From NCBI GenBank assembly GCA_017935565.1, contig JAGBHK010000021.1:125590-189589 (forward strand): DNA of 64,000 bases. The letters are read 5' to 3'. The translations under genes were made by a program, and so were the position numbers. The notes under the pieces are model-generated. The model was not told the origin of the DNA, ran no database searches, and worked only from the letters and a program-made list of their open reading frames with translations. The stretch is from Lachnospiraceae bacterium. Lineage in GTDB: Bacteria > Bacillota > Clostridia > Lachnospirales > Lachnospiraceae. Below, piece after piece: positions 8,073-16,900 of the stretch. Each line of letters opens with the position of its first letter. The first letter of the stretch is position 1.

Positions 8073-10073
8073 CTATTTTCTCTTTCGCTCTTTGATACCT
8101 TCCCTTATGTTCCAAACAATCAATAATACAAGCACAAGTACAATACCAACAATATTTAGAATGACAAACATCCTTCCCATACCTGTATCTTCTTCCTCTT
8201 CATCAGCTAATTCACTGCTAGCAGCTCCAACCTCTGTCCAGTATTTATCATACATAGCATCTCCATCTTCACCAAGATATTCATATACTTCACATCTTGC
8301 TAAAACTTCATCACTAGGATACAATGCCTGGCTGTTAAGAAGTTCTTCGTCTTCAATCAACTCTTTAACACCAGTATTAGGTGACGCATAGAGAATGTAC
8401 TCAAAATTCAATAATGCGATTTCCGGACGGCACATAAAATTAATCCATTCTTCAGCCGCTTCTTTATTCTCAGCATTTGAAGGAATAACCCATGAATCAA
8501 CCCAGAAATTTGTTCCCTCTTTTGGTACAACATATTCAAGGTCAGGATTTTCTTCTCTCATATATTCAGCTTCACCTGAATAAATAACACCTATTGCCGC
8601 TCTGTTATCAATCATTTTATCTCTAACCTGGTCAACAACATACGCCTGAACCAATGGTTTCTGCTTAATCAATAATTCTGTAGCCTCTTTAATTTCATCT
8701 TCATTTAACGAGTTTATACTATATCCAAGTTCAGACAATGCAACACAAAATGCATCTCTTACACTTGCCTGCATAAGTATATTTCCTGCATATTTCTCGT
8801 CAAACAAAATATCCCAACTATCAACCACATCATCTACCATAGTTGTATTATACATAATACCAACAGTTCCGTAGCAATATGGAACAGAATATTTATTTTC
8901 AGGGTCAAAACCTTTTGATAACTCCATATATTCCTCACCAATATAAGAAATATTAGGAATGTTTTCGTAATTAATTTCTGCTAAAAGACCATTTTCAATC
9001 ATTTTAGCAATCATATAGTCCGAAGGACATATTACATCGTATATTCTTGCACCTCTGTCTACAATAGTATACATATCTTCATTTGTTTCAAATTCTTCAT
9101 AATATACTTTGTATCCAGTCTCTTCCTCAAACATCTTAATTACTTCAGGGTCAATATATTCCCCCCAGTTATATACATATAACTCTTTATTAGATGTTGG
9201 TGAATTATCTTTCATACTAAAAATAAATGCAATAATAATCAATACCGCAACAACCCCAGATGCCGCAAATGTAAATATTCTCTTCTTTCTGCTCATTGGC
9301 TTCTTTTCTCGCTTTTCAGAAGGAGCTCTATTTGCAAGAATCATAAGAATAAATACAGTTACAAACAAAAGAGTTGATAACGCATACATTTCAGGTTTAA
9401 TACCTTTTTTAACCTCTGTATAAATCTTTGTAGATAATGTATCAATACCTGAACCTCTTGTAAAATATGTAATTACGAAATCATCAATTGACATCGTAAA
9501 TGCCATAACAAATCCTGATAATACTCCAGGCATAATTTCCGGTAATGTAATCTTAAAAAATGCCTGTAAAGGTGTAGCACCTAAATCTCTTGCCGCTTCA
9601 TACATTGACCTGTCGCTTTGCTCTATTTTAGGCATAACGCTAAGTACCACATATGGTAAGCAAAATGTAATATGCGCAATTAAAAGAGTATTGAATGTAA
9701 GTTTCATACCAATACCAATAAACAAAAGCATAAATGCAAGACCAGTAACAATCTCCGCATTAAGCATCGGAATATTAGTAACGCCGTTAATTACGCTTTT
9801 TGTACTCCTTTTCATCTTACTTATGGCTACGCATCCTAAAACACCTAAAACAGTGGAAATAGTCGCTGCCAAAACTGCGATAAGAAGAGTATTTTTTAAC
9901 GAATTAAGTATCGCCTCATTTTCAAAAAGATTTTTATACCAATCAAGGGTAAATCCACCCCATTTTCCAAGGACCTTTGTATTGTTAAACGATGAAACAA
10001 TAAGCACTCCTATAGGAAGATATAAAAACAATATTATAAGGCCAATATATATTTTCTTTAAATACTTTGCCAT
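8073..10073 (-). CDS. Fused spermidine/putrescine ABC permease and substrate-binding protein (PotC-PotD)
   Basis: This 666-residue protein joins two normally separate importer parts. Residues 1 to about 255 are a six-helix PotC-type permease with the ABC-contact loop EAARDLGATPLQAFFKITLP near residue 160. A further membrane segment near 270-285 leads into a PotD-type binding domain, from ELYVYNWGEYIDPEV to about residue 600. Then come an acidic linker (ADEEEEDTG) and a last membrane helix before a Lys/Arg-rich end. The binding domain is therefore tethered to the outer face at both ends instead of being a lipoprotein. It follows potB by 32 bases in the potA-potB-potCD operon. Reading frame and domain order are intact, so this is a true fusion and not an error. 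Confidence 0.93.
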   Translation of the reverse strand: MAKYLKKIYIGLIILFLYLPIGVLIVSSFNNTKVLGKWGGFTLDWYKNLFENEAILNSLKNTLLIAVLAATISTVLGVLGCVAISKMKRSTKSVINGVTNIPMLNAEIVTGLAFMLLFIGIGMKLTFNTLLIAHITFCLPYVVLSVMPKIEQSDRSMYEAARDLGATPLQAFFKITLPEIMPGVLSGFVMAFTMSIDDFVITYFTRGSGIDTLSTKIYTEVKKGIKPEMYALSTLLFVTVFILMILANRAPSEKREKKPMSRKKRIFTFAASGVVAVLIIIAFIFSMKDNSPTSNKELYVYNWGEYIDPEVIKMFEEETGYKVYYEEFETNEDMYTIVDRGARIYDVICPSDYMIAKMIENGLLAEINYENIPNISYIGEEYMELSKGFDPENKYSVPYCYGTVGIMYNTTMVDDVVDSWDILFDEKYAGNILMQASVRDAFCVALSELGYSINSLNEDEIKEATELLIKQKPLVQAYVVDQVRDKMIDNRAAIGVIYSGEAEYMREENPDLEYVVPKEGTNFWVDSWVIPSNAENKEAAEEWINFMCRPEIALLNFEYILYASPNTGVKELIEDEELLNSQALYPSDEVLARCEVYEYLGEDGDAMYDKYWTEVGAASSELADEEEEDTGMGRMFVILNIVGIVLVLVLLIVWNIREGIKERKRK

Positions 10074-10105
10074 CTATTTTATACCTTAAAGTTCCTTTCA
10101 AATCA

Positions 10106-10936
10106 TTAAATAAGCGAACTTTTATCCTCGCCTTTACTGTATCTTGCCTGAAAAAGCATATTAACAACAATGAATATCATTAAAATCAAAGACAAACCAG
10201 CGCCTAAATTCATATTTCCGGCTCTCTTTACCTTACTTTCAATAATATTACCAATAAGAAGCATTTTACCGCCACCTAAAATATCCGAAATTGCAAATGT
10301 TGTAAGAGAAGGTACAAAAACCATAATAACGCCACTTACAATACCTGGCATACTGAGAGGTAAAATAATTTTCATAAGTGTTTGAGAGTAACTTGCCCCC
10401 AAATCTCTTGCTGCATTGATAACATTATCATCAATTTTAATCATCGTGTTATATATAGGCAAAACCATAAAAGGCAAAAAGTCATAAACCATGCCAAGTA
10501 CAATGGCTGCCGGTGTATTTATGATACTAAATCCCTCAATTCCAAAGAAACCTAAAAACGTATCTAAAACACCATTAATATCCAAAATCGCCTGCCATGC
10601 ATAAGTTCTAAGCAGGAAATTCATCCACATTGGCAATATAAATAGAAAAACGATAAATCCTTTATTGGTAATCTTCATATTTCTAAGTATAAGCGCCAAA
10701 GGAAAGGCTAATAAAAAACAAATAATTGTACACACAAGTGCTAAATCCAATGATAAGAATAATGCTTCGTAATAAATCGGCTCACTAATAGCTCTAACAT
10801 TATCCAAAGTAAATTTTCCATCGCCATCCGTTAAACCATAATACAAAACAAACATAAGCGGAATTACAATGAATCCTATAATCCATACCAAATATGGACC
10901 CGCTACTAATGTGTTTTTTAATCTCTTTCTACTCAT
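10106..10936 (-). CDS. potB: Spermidine/putrescine ABC transporter permease PotB
   Basis: This 276-residue protein has six predicted membrane helices and the EAA-type loop [20 protein letters not shown] (about residues 176-195) that docks on the ATPase. It pairs with the PotC half of the downstream fusion to form the membrane channel. Its start overlaps the end of potA by eight bases, showing translational coupling. The family also transports other cationic small molecules, so the polyamine substrate is inferred from PotA, PotB and PotD together. Confidence 0.93.
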   Translation of the reverse strand: MSRKRLKNTLVAGPYLVWIIGFIVIPLMFVLYYGLTDGDGKFTLDNVRAISEPIYYEALFLSLDLALVCTIICFLLAFPLALILRNMKITNKGFIVFLFILPMWMNFLLRTYAWQAILDINGVLDTFLGFFGIEGFSIINTPAAIVLGMVYDFLPFMVLPIYNTMIKIDDNVINAARDLGASYSQTLMKIILPLSMPGIVSGVIMVFVPSLTTFAISDILGGGKMLLIGNIIESKVKRAGNMNLGAGLSLILMIFIVVNMLFQARYSKGEDKSSLI

Positions 10937-12002
10937 CTAACATCACCGCCTCTTCGTCTTCTGACGCAGGTTTGTTCATAATCTGAATGTTAAATGGATC
11001 AACTTTAATACCTACCTTTGTTCCAACAGGTACAAGTTTTGTACTTTGTACAAGCCACTCATAACCGTGAGCCTGAACTTCCATTTCATAATGAACACCC
11101 TTAAAGATAAGGTGTGAAACAACACCTTCGATGATTCCTTCCTGTGGTGATACAAGTTCCACGTCTTCTGGTCTGATAACAACATCGACTGGTGTATTAT
11201 TACCAAAACCTTCATCAACACATGCGAACTTTGTTCCAAGTATCTCAACCACTTTATCCTCAATCATAACACCATCAATAATATTACTATCACCAATAAA
11301 GTCTGCAACAAAGGCATTTTCTGGCTCATTATAAATATTTTCAGGTGTACCAATCTGCTGTATATATCCCTGATTCATAACAACAATAGTATCAGACATA
11401 GTAAGCGCTTCTTCCTGGTCATGCGTAACATAAATAAATGTGATACCAAGTTCGTTCTTAAGTCTAATAAGCTCGTACTGCATGTCCTGTCTAAGTTTTA
11501 AATCAAGCGCACCTAAAGGTTCGTCAAGTAAAAGAACCTTTGGTTCATTAACAATAGCTCTCGCTATGGCAATTCTCTGCTGCTGACCACCACTTAACTG
11601 GTCTGCCATTCTATTTTCATATCCATCAAGATTAACAAGTTTTAAGGCATACTTAATCTTATCATCTATGTAGGCTTTACTCTTTTTCTTTATTTTTAAA
11701 CCAAATGCTATATTTTCAGCTATAGTCATATGTGTAAATAATGCATATTTCTGAAACACTGTATTAAGTGTCCTCTTATGAGGTGGCAATTTAGTAATAT
11801 CCTGTCCATCAAATATTATTTTACCCTGATCAGGACTTTCGAAACCACCAATCAATCTCAATGTTGTAGTTTTACCACATCCACTTGGTCCTAATAACGT
11901 TAAAAATTCATTCTCGCGAATATAAAGATTTAAGTCATCTAAGATAAGTTCATTATCATAAGACTTTGAAATATTAACAAGATCAATAAGTTTGTTGCTC
12001 AT
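10929..12002 (-). CDS. potA: Spermidine/putrescine ABC transporter ATP-binding protein PotA
   Basis: This 357-residue ATPase has Walker [11 protein letters not shown] (about 38-47), Q-loop TVFQKYALF, signature [15 protein letters not shown] (about 135-149), Walker [13 protein letters not shown] (about 155-166) and a C-terminal TOBE domain that regulates uptake. It is the first gene of the importer operon, with the ATG at 12000-12002. Only this operon and a biosynthetic operon 45 kb away deal with polyamines in this window. Confidence 0.95.
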   Translation of the reverse strand: MSNKLIDLVNISKSYDNELILDDLNLYIRENEFLTLLGPSGCGKTTTLRLIGGFESPDQGKIIFDGQDITKLPPHKRTLNTVFQKYALFTHMTIAENIAFGLKIKKKSKAYIDDKIKYALKLVNLDGYENRMADQLSGGQQQRIAIARAIVNEPKVLLLDEPLGALDLKLRQDMQYELIRLKNELGITFIYVTHDQEEALTMSDTIVVMNQGYIQQIGTPENIYNEPENAFVADFIGDSNIIDGVMIEDKVVEILGTKFACVDEGFGNNTPVDVVIRPEDVELVSPQEGIIEGVVSHLIFKGVHYEMEVQAHGYEWLVQSTKLVPVGTKVGIKVDPFNIQIMNKPASEDEEAVMLDE

Positions 12003-12101
12003 TATCTACATCCTTTCTTATGTAAAGTCTAGTACCCATATAAATATAAAGATACAGACTTTATCATAACACAGTAACGACAAAAATGAAAGAAAAATAT
12101 T

Positions 12102-12129
12102 TGTATTTTTCAAAATAATTGGTATACTA
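12102..12129 (+). promoter_or_regulatory. Promoter of rqcH
   Basis: TTGTAT (12102-12107), a 16-base spacer and TATACT (12124-12129) precede the rqcH ribosome binding site GGAGG by about 25 bases. The -35 box is only a fair match. Confidence 0.5.
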
Positions 12130-12169
12130 GAGTGAAGATTGTACAAAAATCGATGTGGAGGATGAAAAC

Positions 12170-13906
12170 ATGGCCTTTGATGGTATTACAGTCGCTTCAT
12201 TGGTAAGCGAATTAAAAGATAAATTAATGGGTGGTCGACTATTTAAAATTGCCCAACCTGAAAACGATGAATTACAGCTTACAATTAAGGTTATCAAGGA
12301 ACAGTACAAATTGCTTATTTCTGCTGGCGCTTCACTGCCACTTATGTATCTCACAGATACTAACAAAACAAGCCCTCTTACTGCTCCTAATTTTTGTATG
12401 CTTCTTAGAAAACACATTAACAATGGTAAAATCATTGATATTTATCAGCCTGGTTTGGAGCGAATTGTAAATTTCAAAATTGAACATTACAACGAAATGG
12501 GCGATTTGTGCGAAAAGATTCTTGCAATTGAACTTATGGGCAAGCATAGTAATATTATTTTTATGGAAACAGATGGCACAATCATCGACAGTATTAAGCA
12601 TGTAAATAGCGTAATGAGTTCTGTCCGACAGGTTTTACCTGGAAGAACTTATTTCATTCCTGATACAATGTCAAAATGCAATCCTTTATCAACTAACTAT
12701 GAAGAATTTTATAATGCATTATCAAATAAATCTGTCAATGTTTCAAAAGCAATATATACTTCATACACAGGCATAAGCCCTATTATTGCTGAAGAAATTT
12801 GTTATCGCGCTAATATTGACAGTGATTTATCTGTTAATATATTGGATGAAAATTCGTATAAATGCTTATACAATGAATTTGATAACATTATTGCTCAAAT
12901 TAAAAATAGCAAGTTCACACCTAATATCATATATAAAAATGATGAACCTATTGAGTTTTCACCAATTAATTTGAAGATTTATTCTGATTTACAAGTAAAT
13001 AATTTCGACTCAATAAGTGATGTCTTAAACAATTATTATGCCAAAAAGAATATAATCACTAGAATCAGACAAAAATCTTATGATATAAGAAAAATCGTCA
13101 CTACTACTTTGGAAAAAGATTATAAAAAATACGAGTTACAGCTTAGACAATTGAAAGATACTGAAAAACGTGATAAATACAAGGTTTATGGTGAATTAAT
13201 AACTGCCTACGGCTATGGTGTGGAACCTGGCAGCAAATCTATGAACGCATTGAATTATTACACCAATGAAGAAATTACAATTCCTCTTGATGAAACGATT
13301 TCAGTTATGGATAATGCAAAAAAATACTTTGATAAATATACAAAACTTAAAAGAACAAGCGAGGCGCTCGAATCCATTGTATTAGAAACAAAATCAGAAA
13401 TTGACCATTTAGAATCAGTACTAACCTCTCTTGATATGGCATTAACTGAAGATGATTTAAAGGAAATCAAGGAAGAACTTATAATGTCAGGTTACATAAA
13501 AAGAAAAGGACCTGCTAAAAAAGAAAAAATCAAAAACGAACCTTACCACTACATTTCTTCTGATGGATTTGATATGTATGTTGGCAAAAATAATTTGCAA
13601 AACGAAGAAATCACATTTAAGCTTGCAAATGGTGGTGACTGGTGGTTCCACTCAAAAAACTTTCCAGGCTCACATGTAATTGTAAAGACCAACGGACAAG
13701 AACTTCCTGACAGTACTTTCGAAGAAGCTGCAAAACTTGCTGCATATTATTCAAAAGGCAGGGACCAGGATAAAGTTGAAATTGATTACATTGAAAGAAA
13801 ACATGTAAAAAAAGTGGCTGGTGCAAAGCCTGGATTTGTAATTTATCATACAAACTATTCTATGGCTATTGAGCCAGATATAAGAAAAATCGAGCAGGTA
13901 AACTAA
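12170..13906 (+). CDS. rqcH: Rqc2/RqcH-type ribosome quality-control protein (NFACT family, formerly FbpA)
   Basis: The 578-residue protein has the NFACT architecture: an N-terminal NFACT-N domain (MAFDGITVASLV, FCMLLRKHI, ELMGKHSNIIF), a central coiled-coil arm (about 320-430), and the C-terminal NFACT-R domain with WWFHSKNFPGSHVIVK (about 490). RqcH binds the obstructed large ribosomal subunit and recruits tRNA-Ala to add alanine tails to stalled chains. I chose the ATG at 12170, eight bases after GGAGG; an upstream in-frame ATG overlaps that site. The usual Asp-Arg pair of NFACT-N reads Glu-Arg here (QPGLERIV near residue 100). Older databases label the family fibronectin-binding protein. 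Confidence 0.93.
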   Translation: MAFDGITVASLVSELKDKLMGGRLFKIAQPENDELQLTIKVIKEQYKLLISAGASLPLMYLTDTNKTSPLTAPNFCMLLRKHINNGKIIDIYQPGLERIVNFKIEHYNEMGDLCEKILAIELMGKHSNIIFMETDGTIIDSIKHVNSVMSSVRQVLPGRTYFIPDTMSKCNPLSTNYEEFYNALSNKSVNVSKAIYTSYTGISPIIAEEICYRANIDSDLSVNILDENSYKCLYNEFDNIIAQIKNSKFTPNIIYKNDEPIEFSPINLKIYSDLQVNNFDSISDVLNNYYAKKNIITRIRQKSYDIRKIVTTTLEKDYKKYELQLRQLKDTEKRDKYKVYGELITAYGYGVEPGSKSMNALNYYTNEEITIPLDETISVMDNAKKYFDKYTKLKRTSEALESIVLETKSEIDHLESVLTSLDMALTEDDLKEIKEELIMSGYIKRKGPAKKEKIKNEPYHYISSDGFDMYVGKNNLQNEEITFKLANGGDWWFHSKNFPGSHVIVKTNGQELPDSTFEEAAKLAAYYSKGRDQDKVEIDYIERKHVKKVAGAKPGFVIYHTNYSMAIEPDIRKIEQVN

Positions 13907-13921
13907 GACCTGCTCGATTTT
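13886..13921. terminator. Bidirectional terminator between rqcH and the surface-protein operon
   Basis: AAAATCGAGCAGGT pairs with ACCTGCTCGATTTT around a short loop, giving a stem flanked by A-runs and T-runs. It can end both the plus-strand rqcH transcript and the converging surface-protein transcript. The stem includes the last codons of rqcH. Confidence 0.88.
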
Positions 13922-13922
13922 G

Positions 13923-16900
13923 TTAATTAACTTCTCTACGCTTTTTATCCTTTATAAAGACAACAAAAAGCATACTCATTGTTGATAAAATCAATACTAT
14001 AATGTAATTGTTAATATTTGTCGAATCACCAGTATAAGTATCCGATGTTGAGTCATCATGATTACCACTATCTTTTGGTATAATTTCAAAATCAACACTA
14101 ATAGTATCTTTGAAATCGCCTATACCCGTAATGACAACTTTTGGTTTTTCTGATTGTCCTTTAGATACTTCAATATTATTTTCATAACTAACAACATAAT
14201 CTACATTAAGAACTAACAATTCGCCCTTATACCATACTTCGACTTTAGGTTCAACTTCACTTCCGGTATATTCTACATCTTCAACCTTTACAGTTATATC
14301 TTCCACTGTTAATGATATTCTATCATCATCTAAGCTACCAAATGCTGCACAGACCGTATAAGCCGCATTATCTAAAACCAAAAAGTTCGCAGTAAGTAAA
14401 CATTCCGTGTTATAGGATACCGAAATCGATGTTGAATCAGTATCTTTTGACAAATCTGCTTTTCCGATTATTACATCACTATTCCATGTTACTAATGTTT
14501 CGTCATTCAACTCCATAACATTACCATTTTCAAGTTCTGCCATAAGTTTCAAATCATAATCAGCATCATTTGCCACCTTTTTATTTGTAATATCAGCATT
14601 ATTTGCATAGATTTTAATATCATTAATATGAGCCATAGCATCGCTAACAAGATTTACAGTTTTTTCAACAGTATTACCGTTTTCATCTATTGCTTGAATT
14701 GTAACGGAATGTTTATGAACTGTGCAATCCAATGTAATATCAATTGCAAACCTTCCATCATCATCAATAACAGGCGCAAACTTATCAAGAATTACAGTGT
14801 TTGTTGTATTATCTTTGATTGTAAACACAGTATTAGCATCTGTAATTCCACTAATACTAACTTTTCCATCCTCATAATCAAACAAACTACCTTCTAGCTG
14901 TTTTTCTAACATAAGTCTTGGACCCAAAGTATCCGTTGTAAAACGATATGTAACTGCTACAGAATCTCCTGTTTCATCTTTACCAATAAAATCAAGTCTG
15001 TGAGTACCATCTGCCAATTTGTCGAACTCAAGAACTACATTATCGGAAAGTTCTGTTATTTCTCCGCTATTGCCTTCCTTTGAACCTGTATCAAGCACCC
15101 AATTACCAATAAACTTTTCATCACTACTTAATGTTAATTCTAATGAATCAGAAACAAATACATTTTCATCCTGGGAAGTGCTTGTTTCATTTACTGTAAC
15201 AGTAATTTCATTTTTTGTTGGTTCAACAACGGTTATAGATGTTTTTGTCTCATTTGACATAAGATAAGACTTACCACCATTAACTGTTTTAAACTTTGAC
15301 ACACCTATTTGATACATTCCAGCAGAAAAACCAGATACTGTAGTTTCACCACTTTCTTCATCTGTGTACTCGTATCGACCACCAACTGTAAGTTTGTTAT
15401 TTTTAACATCTTCTTTGTCAAAAATCATTCCAGATATGCTTGGTACAAGATTACCTTCATAATCATATGCATTTACGATATAACCATCAAATTCTTCACC
15501 ATCATCTGATACTTCAAAGGATACTTTGTAATCACCTGCATTTGATGTATTTGATATCGTAGGTGCCGTTGGTTGATTAGTATTAATATAAGATATCTCT
15601 TTTGATACCTCTGAATAATAATTTGCATTATCATCTTCAGCAATAATTCTTAAATTATATGTACCTGTCTCAAAATTTTCTGGCAACGGAATAATTATTG
15701 TATCTCCATCACTAAATTCTTTTACCCTATATAACAACATTGATTCATCGCTAGTAAAATCGTCTAAACCAGAAGTATTAATTGTATTAATACTATTAAA
15801 TGATTTAAATCTCGAAAACTGCGCTGTTATAGGTGCAACATCACTCTTCTTTTCTGCTATAAAACTTAAGGTATCAAATTTTTCCAAATCATACCCAGAA
15901 AGATTAACAGTAATATATCCACTTTGATTAGATGTTGCTGTTGTTGTTTCCATTATTTCAGGCATTGGATTGATATCATATACCACAGCACTTGAAATTT
16001 GACCTGTTGTAATTGTCCAAATAGGTTCTACATCTTCACCTTTAAATGAAATAGCTAATGAAGCTGTACCATACTCTTGACCTTCATCCTTTGTAAAAGT
16101 AAGATTGGCATTTGCATCCTGCGTTGAAGCATATTCATTATGGTCTAATAATACCAAATCATATTCTTCATTCACTGTATCATTGATATAATTTTTAACT
16201 TCAATCTGACTAGCATCAATCTTTGCTGTCATTTCATCTGGTGCAGCCCACTCTATCACAACAAGCTTATCTATACCATCTTCCGCTAATGCAACTGTAT
16301 GTTTCATTGCGCCAATAGATGTAAATAATTCATTCTTGCTTGGATCTTTTACGCTAATAACATTTGAAACAGTATGTGTATTATCTACAATATTTGTTCC
16401 TACATGAGCATAAAGTGTTCTACCTGTGGCTTCATCATAGTATACCGGTACATCATCGGCCGACATTAATGCAACTGTAGAACCATTGTTTTGTTTAACA
16501 AGTTCTGGATATGTTGGTGTTACTTCAGAGCCACCAGCCCATTCAATATCACCACCCCAGTAGTAAACTACTCCGACAGTAAGGCCAATTACTTCCGCTG
16601 AACCCCATATCTTTTCTCTATTAGCACCAAGTCCCACACCTGCGAGCTTCAACCCACCGATGATAGGTATATCTCCAGGTATGAATAAACCTGCATGGAT
16701 AAAGAATTCAAAGAATCCGTTTTCTTCCACAACAATATATCCGCCACCTTTAATTGCATCTACGATACTTACGTTAACAGATGCAAGGAAATCAAATTCC
16801 GGATACCATTGCATATCAAGTCTTGCACTTTGAAGTACCAAAAGTGAATTAGCAAGTAATCTACCATCTGAAATCTCAACACCGAAGCCTCTAAGTGATG

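Noticed and set aside
7933-8391. Plus-strand 152-residue frame across the yicC-potCD junction
   Set aside because: It overlaps two clear genes and a promoter on the other strand and lacks a ribosome binding site.
12170-13906. Fibronectin-binding adhesin
   Set aside because: This is the old label for the NFACT family. There is no signal peptide, and the domains are those of ribosome quality-control protein RqcH.
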